A program made the translations under genes and the position numbers. A stretch of 9,167 nucleotides of DNA. Origin: Clostridia bacterium (GTDB taxonomy: Bacteria; Bacillota; Clostridia; Oscillospirales; CAG-272). This document shows positions 1-6,376 of the stretch, in pieces. Every line of letters starts with the position of its first letter. The first letter of the stretch is position 1. The stretch lies in NCBI GenBank assembly GCA_900754175.1, contig CAAEBS010000121.1:1-9167 (forward strand), written 5' to 3'. Under the pieces are notes generated by a model. That model searched no databases and was not told the DNA's origin. It was given only the letters and a program-made list of their open reading frames with translations.

Positions 1-1
1 A

Positions 2-175
2 GCGCAAAGCGCCGGGCTTTTATCCGGTGGCGGCGTCGGAAAACTTTTCGGCGGGCTGGGACAGGGCATCGGAAACGAAGAGCTTCTTCTGCTCGCTCTC
101 ATCCTGCTGACGGCAGGAGACAACGGGGGGGACGATCTCTTTCTGGTCCTGCTTTTACTGCTTTTCATCCGATGA
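2..175 (+). CDS. Small Gly/Leu-rich hypothetical protein, C-terminal part only
   Basis: An open frame enters from the left edge and ends at a TGA at 173-175, giving 57 visible residues; the start lies outside the window. The visible part begins with a glycine-rich stretch (LLSGGGVGKLFGGLGQGIG), then GNEELLLLALILL, then an acidic GDNGGDD turn, and a final leucine-rich run ending FIR. This 'acidic turn, leucine block' pattern resembles short clostridial hypothetical proteins, but I know no function for them. The two leucine blocks could be short hydrophobic helices; they are short for ordinary membrane spans. The gene ends 8 nt before the strong hairpin at 184-227, which supports it as a real transcribed gene. 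It converges on the minus-strand block and is probably unrelated to it. Confidence 0.6.
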   Translation, partial: AQSAGLLSGGGVGKLFGGLGQGIGNEELLLLALILLTAGDNGGDDLFLVLLLLLFIR

Positions 176-183
176 AAGGCACA

Positions 184-227
184 AAAAGGTAAGGCTGTCG
201 GTGTTTCCACCGACAGCCTTACCTTTT
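184..227. terminator. Bidirectional intrinsic terminator between convergent genes
   Basis: A perfect 20-bp inverted repeat (184-203 paired with 208-227) closes on a 4-nt TTTC loop. The stem has a GC-rich centre and A/T ends. On the plus strand it runs into TTTT-A-TTTTT, and on the minus strand into a T-run, so it fits rho-independent termination both ways. It serves the small plus-strand gene ending at 175 and the minus-strand enzyme gene. The minus-strand stop codon (228-226) overlaps the base of the stem, so the ribosome finishes at the hairpin itself. Confidence 0.92.
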
Positions 228-2094
228 ATTTTTCCCGTTTCCGGCGGACAGCCGGAAGCTCGGTCATACGGAGCTTGGCGCATCCGTAGGGATAAAGTTC
301 CGCTTCAAACGGTTCGTCCAGCGCCTGGCACCCGGTCGGACGCTTGGCGCAAAGATACTCGTAGCCTTCCTCCGGCTCCCAGTCGATATGGCACAGTTTT
401 GCCCGGACCACCAGCGGCGGATCCTTGGAATCAAAGGGGACTGATTCCGGCTTCTGCGCCCGACTCTCCACCGAAAGCACCCGGTCGGCAAATCCGAAGT
501 TCCACTCGGAGATCCCCTCCAGACGGTAGTCGCAGTACGGGAACTTCCGCTCCACGTCACAGCGCACATACTCCGAAAGCTGGCACTGACTTTTGATCGG
601 CACCGAGAACAGCAGCGACCCGCACGCAACCGTGCGCAAGCCGGGAATACTGCCCGCCACAAAGTGCGGCACGGTGTCGTAGCAGATGCGGATCACCGTT
701 TCCCCTGCCGCAAAGCCTCCGAATTCCAGCATCCTGCACGCCCGGTGCGGCTTGCCGTTGACCGTCAGATTGCGGGCAAAGGACGGGATCCGGACCTTCA
801 GCTTCATCCCGGTCGCCGAATCGGCACACACCCGGTAGCAAAGCGAATTGACAAAGGGATATTCTCCCTCCTGCCGGATGCGGACCCGAACGCCGTCGAA
901 TTCCGTCGTCAGCTCGGACGGCACCGGAACGGCGCCGATCACGCCATCGTCATCCCGCAGAAATGAGGACAGGACAAGCTTCGGCCAACCCTGACCGAAA
1001 TTGGCGGTGCAACAGCCGAAGTGCGGCTCCAGACCGAAAACGTGCGCTTCCCCACTGTTGGTGCGGAAAATGGGCTTTCCCGTGCGTGGGAAGGGTCGGC
1101 AGTCGGTCTGATTGGAAAGCTGTACGTACTGATGCGCCCAGGCATCGTCGGTCAGCGCCGCCGGCAGGGCGTTGAACGCCACCCGCTCCAGCCGCTCTGC
1201 CCACAGGGGATTGCCCGTGCAGGCGTACAGATACTCCATGGAATACATCATTTCCACCACGGCACAAAGCTCCACGCCCTGGATGGGACTGCGCCCGGAC
1301 AGGCACTCGTCGCCGGTCATCATCCCGGTGGGAAGTCCGTTGTAGCGGTGCAACTCCTCATACAGATCCTCACCGATACCGGAATATTCCTCTCCGAGAA
1401 CCGCATGGGAGACCGCCTCCGACTTGAGCATCATGGCAAGGTTGACAATGTGCGTGTCCCGGTCCCACTTGTTCAGCGGGCGCTTCCACTTGTCCCGCAG
1501 GGTCCGGTAGTCCACTCCCTGCTCCCGCAGGATGTGGGCAAGCTCCTCCATCCATGCCTCCCCCGGGAATTTCTCCCGTAGAAAATTCAGAGCGATAAAG
1601 GTCTCATACCACCGGTATGCCGCCCAGTCGAAAAGCCGGATCTCACCCGATTTCAACAGCTCGTAGTAGTTCCGGAGCACCCGGTACACCACACCGGGGA
1701 TCCTTTCGTCACCCGAGCATTGGTAGTACACCGTCAGCACCTTGGAGATCAGAATCACCGCCCAGTTGTCGTAGTGACTTCTCTCCTCCTTTCCGTTCGG
1801 ACAGATCCAGCCGTCCGCCTCCTGGCGGGAAAGGATACTGTCTATGTAGGTGGCGGCACGGCGCTTTTTGTCCTCGTCGTCCAGCAGGTACGCAAGCGGA
1901 ATAAAGCCGTCCAGCCAGTACGGAACCCGCTCCCAGCCTTCCCGGTCGCCGCCGATCCACATACTGTCCCGCACGTCGGGCCATACCCGGTCCAAGTTGC
2001 CGGAAAGCCCCTCCGCCTGGATCTCCAGTTGTCTTCGGCTCCATCCCAGCGGCTTGATTTCTTTTGTCGTGTAAAAATGATAGTTTGGTGTCAT
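226..2094 (-). CDS. GH127/DUF1680-type beta-L-arabinofuranosidase-like glycoside hydrolase
   Basis: From the ATG at 2094 this is a 622-residue protein of the DUF1680/GH127 type, whose characterised members release beta-L-arabinofuranose using a zinc-bound cysteine nucleophile. Numbering from this start, the visible signature is a GDECLSG segment with Glu263 (candidate acid/base), an ELC motif giving Glu275 and Cys277, and a GCCTANFGQGWPK motif giving Cys361 and Cys362. This matches the Glu-x-Cys plus Cys-Cys zinc site of the family. The N-terminal two thirds should form the alpha/alpha barrel, followed by beta-rich modules. No signal peptide or membrane segment is seen, so it is probably cytoplasmic. 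It is the last gene of the block and its stop runs into the terminator. Start choice: TTG at 2172 lies inside a hairpin and ATG at 2139 has a poor ribosome site; the ATG at 2094 begins MTPNYHFY, close to the conserved region, although its ribosome site (AAAGG, 14 nt away) is also weak. Exact substrate is not settled; related families share this fold. Confidence 0.86.
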   Translation of the reverse strand: MTPNYHFYTTKEIKPLGWSRRQLEIQAEGLSGNLDRVWPDVRDSMWIGGDREGWERVPYWLDGFIPLAYLLDDEDKKRRAATYIDSILSRQEADGWICPNGKEERSHYDNWAVILISKVLTVYYQCSGDERIPGVVYRVLRNYYELLKSGEIRLFDWAAYRWYETFIALNFLREKFPGEAWMEELAHILREQGVDYRTLRDKWKRPLNKWDRDTHIVNLAMMLKSEAVSHAVLGEEYSGIGEDLYEELHRYNGLPTGMMTGDECLSGRSPIQGVELCAVVEMMYSMEYLYACTGNPLWAERLERVAFNALPAALTDDAWAHQYVQLSNQTDCRPFPRTGKPIFRTNSGEAHVFGLEPHFGCCTANFGQGWPKLVLSSFLRDDDGVIGAVPVPSELTTEFDGVRVRIRQEGEYPFVNSLCYRVCADSATGMKLKVRIPSFARNLTVNGKPHRACRMLEFGGFAAGETVIRICYDTVPHFVAGSIPGLRTVACGSLLFSVPIKSQCQLSEYVRCDVERKFPYCDYRLEGISEWNFGFADRVLSVESRAQKPESVPFDSKDPPLVVRAKLCHIDWEPEEGYEYLCAKRPTGCQALDEPFEAELYPYGCAKLRMTELPAVRRKREK

Positions 2095-2142
2095 AGTTCC
2101 GATTTTTGCCTTTCCCTTTTTCAGGCTTGCCGATTGCATAAC

Positions 2143-2184
2143 CACCGCATGGCTGTTGCGCCATACGCACAACAGCCTGCGGTG
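2143..2184 (-). other. Intercistronic RNA hairpin upstream of the GH127-like gene
   Basis: A two-part stem: outer 7 bp (2143-2149 with 2178-2184), a small internal loop, and an inner 10 bp (2152-2161 with 2167-2176) around a 5-nt loop. The pair 2159/2169 is a G-U wobble in minus-strand RNA but a C-A mismatch in plus-strand RNA, so the structure favours the operon transcript. No T-run follows, so it is not a standard terminator. Likely roles are protection of the upstream message, processing, or reduced translation of the downstream gene (inference). Confidence 0.6.
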
Positions 2185-2193
2185 AGTACAATC

Positions 2194-2475
2194 TTATATG
2201 TTCTTATCCGGCGGCAGTTCGATGCCGCCTCCGTTGTAGTCGTTGCCCTCACGGGTAACCTCTGCCGGCGGTTCGGTTTCGTCATCCTGCGGCTTCCTGG
2301 TATCGTCAATGTGCTTTCCGGTCCAGACCTCTTTGGTGCCTTCTTCACCGGCAACCGTGGTGACCTCGGCACTCGTGTCGTTGCCGTCACCCTCCGACTT
2401 CTTGCAGGCAGTCATCAGGGTCAGAACAAGCGCAAGGGTAAGAACTGCGATTCCGATAATTCTGAAATATTTCAT
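2194..2475 (-). CDS. Small lipoprotein (93 aa), resembles the N-terminus of a solute-binding lipoprotein
   Basis: A 93-residue protein with a clear lipoprotein signal: Met-Lys, a hydrophobic segment (residues 5-20), then MTAC with the lipid-carrying Cys24, followed by KK. The rest is a soluble, acidic, Thr/Glu/Gly/Pro-rich tail with no recognisable domain. The start is well supported by AGGAGGA at 2481-2487, 5 nt upstream of the ATG, and the gene begins 21 nt after the stop of the secreted protein gene, so the two are probably cotranscribed. The tail from Cys24 resembles the linker of the solute-binding protein at 4856-6352: both read CKK, then Gly/Asp/Thr-rich sequence, then a GE-x-G segment, with a Trp exactly 27 residues after the Cys. 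It may be a cell-surface lipoprotein in its own right, or the remnant of a binding protein that lost its main domain. No function can be assigned. Confidence 0.75.
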   Translation of the reverse strand: MKYFRIIGIAVLTLALVLTLMTACKKSEGDGNDTSAEVTTVAGEEGTKEVWTGKHIDDTRKPQDDETEPPAEVTREGNDYNGGGIELPPDKNI

Positions 2476-2480
2476 GATCG

Positions 2481-2487
2481 TCCTCCT
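2481..2487 (-). promoter_or_regulatory. Ribosome binding site of the small lipoprotein gene
   Basis: AGGAGGA on the minus strand, 5 nt before the ATG at 2475. Its strength argues that the 93-aa frame is translated and is not a chance leftover. Confidence 0.8.
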
Positions 2488-2496
2488 GTCTTCCGG

Positions 2497-4785
2497 TCAG
2501 CGGTTGGCATAGCCTGCCGCCGAACAGCCGTAAATGTACTGTGTTTTCAGGAAATCCGCAAGATCGCCGGTAGCACCGGAGGTGCCCAGGATCCGCAGGA
2601 TATAAGCGTCGGGCGTAAAGGTCAGCGTCTGACCCACCTGTGCTTCCCTGTTTTTCAGGGTCAGCACCACGGTTGCCGAAAGCTCGTCGGCGCCGATATT
2701 TTCAAATACCACCGTATAGGTGTTTGCCTGACCCTCCACCGGCTTGAGCGCCACCTCGGTGGTCCGCCCGCCAATCGTGCCCACAAGCACGGTCTCTGCC
2801 GCAGCCGCCTTTACGGTAAAGGTCAGTCCGATCCGTCCGCTCTCCAGCGCAACCGCATCGACGATGCTGTTGTTTGCGTCCTCGGTTCCCTCATACTTTA
2901 TGGTATCGGGAATGGTCTCGGGGAGAGTGGTCGTATGCAGGGCTTTCTGCTCGTCGGTCAGATTTGCCGTGGCAAGCGAGGTCAGATTGTACTGCATCTG
3001 CTTCTGCGCCGCTTCGCCGTAGTAGAGCATATCCACCAGCAGTTTGTTGAGCGCTTCGTCCTTGGAGTCCTTCAGCAGATTCTCGCAGTATTTCTGTACG
3101 CTGTACTCAAAATCCTTGGTAAAGCTTGCTTCTCCCACCTGCACCTTGTAGGTACCGGTAATGGTATCGGTCATCTGGTGAGGAAGCAGATTGGCATACG
3201 TGAAACGGAAGGTTCCGTTCTTCATGTCTTCCGCTTTCGCCGTCTGCGTGGTCTCTCCGACCTTCAGGATCATTTCGGAGGTTCCGCCGATAGCGGGTGC
3301 GTAGAAGTTGACGTCCATAGCGTTGGTAAGCGTTACGCTTGCATGGTCGATCTCGGGCGCCTCGTACACCAGCCGGAAGTCGCTGTACGTTACCTCGTCG
3401 TTCTGGGTAGTGCCCGAAATGGCGTGGCAGATCGTCAGCATATCAATACCGTAGATTGCGGCAGTAGCACTGAACGGTTTTGCACAGTTTAACGAGGTAT
3501 AAGAGCCTAACACGCTGAGCCAGAAGCTGTCAAACGGAATGTAGATATCGCCGTTGTAGTCCTCCGGCAGTGCCTCGAACAGGTCTGCTTCCTTGGCGGA
3601 GGATACGTTTGCGGCAGGGTAAATTGCCTTGGCATTGCCGTCTGCGTCAAAGTAATACGCCACGCTTCCGTTGGAACGGCAGACGTACTGCATATTGCTG
3701 TTTGATTGAATTTCCTTGTAGCCAAGTGTATCGGTTGACCAGATATCGGTCACATTGCTTGCCGGTGAACTGCTCCGCAGACGAAGCCGGAGCTGAAGCT
3801 TTGCCCCGTCGTCAAGCTTGGTGGTGTCCACATGGAAACGAAGTCCCGATGCACCGGTAAGATTCTGCTGTGCAAGTCCGGTCAGCCATACCCGGTTTGC
3901 GGAAGCTTCCGCAGAGTTTTCGGTCATCTTGGAAACGGTAACGGCATTGCCATTTACGGCACCGACCGCATTCCCCTCGGGATTGCCGTTCAGCGCCATA
4001 TTGCCAAAGAGAGGTGTGGTCTTGGCGTCGGCATCCGCCGGAACACCGGGGTTGCTGTACACGAAATGCACGTCGCCGAATTTCAGTCCGACGTATTTGG
4101 ACTGGATGCAGATCTTGCCGATCTGCTGGTTTTCAAAGCTCTCCATGAACTCCTGAAGGTTCATCCACACCGTCGGATCTTTATCGTAAACGGTAGCAGA
4201 ACCTCCCATGTTCAAAATGCTGGTAAAAGGCAGATAGTACCAGCCGGAAGCATTGGTGCCCGCCTCCAGATGATAAGCGTTTGTCGAAATGTCCTGCCAG
4301 CTACCGTCATGATAGCGATAGGTATGTGTGGTCTTGCCGGAATCCTTGCCGTTGCACTTGGCAGACGACCAGAGCTGTACACAGCCCTTGTTTCCCACAC
4401 CGTCTCTCGGGCGGACTGCGGTTGCCAGAACCTTAAACAAAAATCCGACTTGCTCGTTTTCCACGCCCGAGGCGTCCACATAGAACATAAAGCCGGAGGC
4501 ACCACGCCACGCTGTGCTGTTTACCCACTGGGAAGTCCATGCCTGCGCATCACTTGTCTTGATCGTATAAAAGCCGTTTTCCACATCGGCGTTGCCTTTG
4601 GATTCAGAACCCGCCCAGTCCCAATCTGCAAAAGGAACAATACGGGAAACGGCATTGCCGTCCGGCAAAGTAGCGGGAGCGGTGGAGGTGTCGCCGGCAT
4701 CAAGCGCCGACACGGAGAATGCAAACATCGGGATCAGAGTCACAAGCATGAGTATCGCAAGAATAACGGATAATACTTTTTTCAT
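2497..4785 (-). CDS. Large secreted protein with two duplicated beta-rich module pairs
   Basis: A 762-residue exported protein. Residues 1-27 form a signal peptide (MKK, hydrophobic core, SVSA then LDAG), with likely cleavage after Ala27. Two related modules follow: about 45-245 and 258-476. Matching landmarks are RGASGFMFYVD (94-104) against TGASGLRFHVD (310-320), WYYLPFTSI against IYIPFDSF, and a final GDVHFVY against SDFRLVY; these look like carbohydrate-binding-type beta-sandwiches. Residues 480-600 form a module I associate with Clostridia surface proteins (VNFY, MTDTITGTYKV, YSVQKYCENLL, LVDMLYYGEAAQ). Residues 640-760 look like a diverged second copy (IGLTFTV, then beta strands, then AYILRIL and IYGCSAAGYA). 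No catalytic domain, sortase signal or S-layer anchor is seen. The start at 4785 is chosen because AAAGGAG lies 5 nt upstream and the signal peptide begins there; a longer frame to 4815 has no such support. It probably binds glycan or partner proteins outside the cell, but the ligand is unknown. Confidence 0.85.
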   Translation of the reverse strand: MKKVLSVILAILMLVTLIPMFAFSVSALDAGDTSTAPATLPDGNAVSRIVPFADWDWAGSESKGNADVENGFYTIKTSDAQAWTSQWVNSTAWRGASGFMFYVDASGVENEQVGFLFKVLATAVRPRDGVGNKGCVQLWSSAKCNGKDSGKTTHTYRYHDGSWQDISTNAYHLEAGTNASGWYYLPFTSILNMGGSATVYDKDPTVWMNLQEFMESFENQQIGKICIQSKYVGLKFGDVHFVYSNPGVPADADAKTTPLFGNMALNGNPEGNAVGAVNGNAVTVSKMTENSAEASANRVWLTGLAQQNLTGASGLRFHVDTTKLDDGAKLQLRLRLRSSSPASNVTDIWSTDTLGYKEIQSNSNMQYVCRSNGSVAYYFDADGNAKAIYPAANVSSAKEADLFEALPEDYNGDIYIPFDSFWLSVLGSYTSLNCAKPFSATAAIYGIDMLTICHAISGTTQNDEVTYSDFRLVYEAPEIDHASVTLTNAMDVNFYAPAIGGTSEMILKVGETTQTAKAEDMKNGTFRFTYANLLPHQMTDTITGTYKVQVGEASFTKDFEYSVQKYCENLLKDSKDEALNKLLVDMLYYGEAAQKQMQYNLTSLATANLTDEQKALHTTTLPETIPDTIKYEGTEDANNSIVDAVALESGRIGLTFTVKAAAAETVLVGTIGGRTTEVALKPVEGQANTYTVVFENIGADELSATVVLTLKNREAQVGQTLTFTPDAYILRILGTSGATGDLADFLKTQYIYGCSAAGYANR

Positions 4786-4790
4786 AACGG

Positions 4791-4797
4791 CTCCTTT
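4791..4797 (-). promoter_or_regulatory. Ribosome binding site that sets the start of the secreted protein
   Basis: AAAGGAG on the minus strand, 5 nt before the ATG at 4785 that opens the signal peptide MKKVLSVIL. It rules against the in-frame ATG at 4815, which lies within the hairpin at 4802-4831. Confidence 0.85.
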
Positions 4798-4801
4798 CAC
4801 C

Positions 4802-4831
4802 GTTCCCTCCCGCAAGCGTGCGGGAAGGAAC
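4802..4831 (-). other. Intercistronic RNA hairpin after the solute-binding protein gene
   Basis: A 13-bp stem (4802-4814 with 4819-4831) closed by a 4-nt loop, lying 24 nt after the solute-binding protein stop and just before the ribosome site of the secreted protein. The pair 4807/4826 is G-U in minus-strand RNA but C-A in plus-strand RNA, so the fold suits the operon transcript. There is no T-run, so full termination is unlikely. Such hairpins are known to protect the upstream message from 3' exonucleases in sugar-binding-protein operons; that role here is inference. Confidence 0.65.
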
Positions 4832-4855
4832 CTTTGTAATTGATTTTGGGTCAGA

Positions 4856-6352
4856 TCACTTGCGGTTTTTCAGGGAACGATAAATGTCAAGAACTTTCGC
4901 AAGCTTTACCTCTGCCGTAGAACTGATAGATTCCACGCTGGAAGCAAAGCTGTTCTGACAGATCACTTCACTGCCGCTCCAGAAGCAGGTTCTCCATGCG
5001 CCGTCGGGCGAGGAGCAGGACAGCACCGATACACGACCGAAGTCATAAACCACGGAGGAACGGATCAGGTCGTAAACCTGCGCCCCCTTGCTGTTCAGAG
5101 CATACGCATATTTCAGACTGTCCTCATAGAAGTACGGAGCAAGCGTCCGGTAATCCGAAGAAGCAAAGGCTTCCATAATCAGAGCGGAGGTATCGGGGTC
5201 TCTTGCATAGGTAGGAATGCACCACACGTCAAAACCGTTGTTGTTGATGACCTTGTAGGTCTCCTGGCTCTCGTCTATCTTCGGGATCGGCAGAGCCGCA
5301 TAGATCGACTTGTCTTCCATCCGACGGATATCACCCATCGAGCACACCATGAAAGCGGTTTTTTTGTTCTCCATCAAAGCGGTCGAATTCTTGGCAATGG
5401 TAGCTTCCGGCTTGTTCATGATGTTGATCATTCTGTCAACAGCCGACGTAACCTTATCAATTTCAGAGGCCGTGGTAAAGGCAAGCTGTGCCACGCCGTT
5501 TGCGTCGTTACGGGTGTTGTTGAAGCCAAAGCCGTAGTAGAAGGCGTCCAGACGGGAGTGATCGTCCACCACCAGTCCGTACATCTTTGCATTTTCATCC
5601 TCCACAATGGCGTTGCCGTTGAAGGACGCTACCATGTCTTTCATCTTCTCCAGGGTCCAGTTGCCGGCAAGCACCAGGTCTACCGGATCCTCAAAGCCGT
5701 GGTCGTTGATGATCTGGACGTTGGCAAACATGACCTCCATGGACTGAACGACACGGATCGAGGAGGTGGAGCCTACAAAGAAGAGAGAGCCGTGCTGTTC
5801 CCACTCCTTGACCGAGTCCGGCCACCAGGGCATTTCAAAGTCCGGGAATGCGTAGTTGTTGAGGTTGAGAAGCATCTGTTGCTGTGCGATTGCCGCAGGC
5901 CACAGCGAGTAAGAGGAGATCAGGTCGTATCCGGCGTCTCCGGACTGCGTTGCCATGCTCAGCAGTTCCTCCTGTCCCCAGTCCGCCTTGGCAAATACCG
6001 GCGAAAATTCCACGTTCAGACGGGCTTTCAGCTCCAGATTCCGCATAAAGACCTCACGCCGCACGTTGTCCTTTCCATCTCCGTCTTTCGGGAAAAGGTA
6101 ATCCTCGTTGGACGACCATGCCAAAATCGAGATCTCTCTGCCGCCAAGGTCAACCTCCGGAATTCTGTCCTTTACGTATCCCTTTTCGTCGGTCTCCCAT
6201 GTCGTCTCGCCGTTTTCACCGGTGGCAACGGTTACGGGGGCTGCGGTAGTGCCATCTCCCTCACCCTTTCCCTTTTTACAGGAAAGGAGCGAGCCGCCAA
6301 GCATCAGCAGGCAGAGAACGAAACACATCCATCTTGTCGTTTTTTTCATCAT
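4856..6352 (-). CDS. Extracellular solute-binding lipoprotein (family 1, ABC-sugar type)
   Basis: A 498-residue lipoprotein: basic start MMKKTTR, hydrophobic segment, lipobox LLSC with Cys25, a flexible Gly/Thr/Glu-rich linker (about 26-65), then a long two-lobed binding domain starting near DLGGREISILAW. Features fitting family-1 sugar-binding proteins are the early segment with RREVFMRNLELKARLNVEF, YDLISSYSLWPAAIAQQQMLLNL, NWTLEKMKDMVASF, and the late FMVCSMGDIRRMEDKSIYAALPIPK and WCIPTYARDP regions. Length is usual for the family. It sits outside the membrane and would normally hand a sugar to an ABC permease, but no permease or ATPase gene lies in the window. The ribosome site AAAGGA precedes the tandem ATG-ATG start by about 5 nt; the second ATG (6349) is equally usable. 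The gene begins 24 nt after the MBL lipoprotein gene. The ligand cannot be read from sequence; an arabinose-containing oligosaccharide would fit the downstream enzyme (inference). Confidence 0.87.
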   Translation of the reverse strand: MMKKTTRWMCFVLCLLMLGGSLLSCKKGKGEGDGTTAAPVTVATGENGETTWETDEKGYVKDRIPEVDLGGREISILAWSSNEDYLFPKDGDGKDNVRREVFMRNLELKARLNVEFSPVFAKADWGQEELLSMATQSGDAGYDLISSYSLWPAAIAQQQMLLNLNNYAFPDFEMPWWPDSVKEWEQHGSLFFVGSTSSIRVVQSMEVMFANVQIINDHGFEDPVDLVLAGNWTLEKMKDMVASFNGNAIVEDENAKMYGLVVDDHSRLDAFYYGFGFNNTRNDANGVAQLAFTTASEIDKVTSAVDRMINIMNKPEATIAKNSTALMENKKTAFMVCSMGDIRRMEDKSIYAALPIPKIDESQETYKVINNNGFDVWCIPTYARDPDTSALIMEAFASSDYRTLAPYFYEDSLKYAYALNSKGAQVYDLIRSSVVYDFGRVSVLSCSSPDGAWRTCFWSGSEVICQNSFASSVESISSTAEVKLAKVLDIYRSLKNRK

Positions 6353-6376
6353 TTTTTCCTTTCTTTCTTCAATATT

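Noticed and set aside
2095..2172. TTG start at 2172 for the GH127-like enzyme
   Set aside because: The TTG lies in the loop-side arm of a stable hairpin, and the extra residues show no family similarity. The ATG at 2139 remains possible.
1720..3492. A 590-codon open frame on the plus strand opposite three minus-strand genes
   Set aside because: It spans the ends of separate real genes and both intergenic gaps, with no domain-like sequence.
4786..4815. Ten-residue extension of the secreted protein from 4815
   Set aside because: The start codon would lie inside the hairpin, while the ATG at 4785 has AAAGGAG at the right distance and begins the signal peptide.
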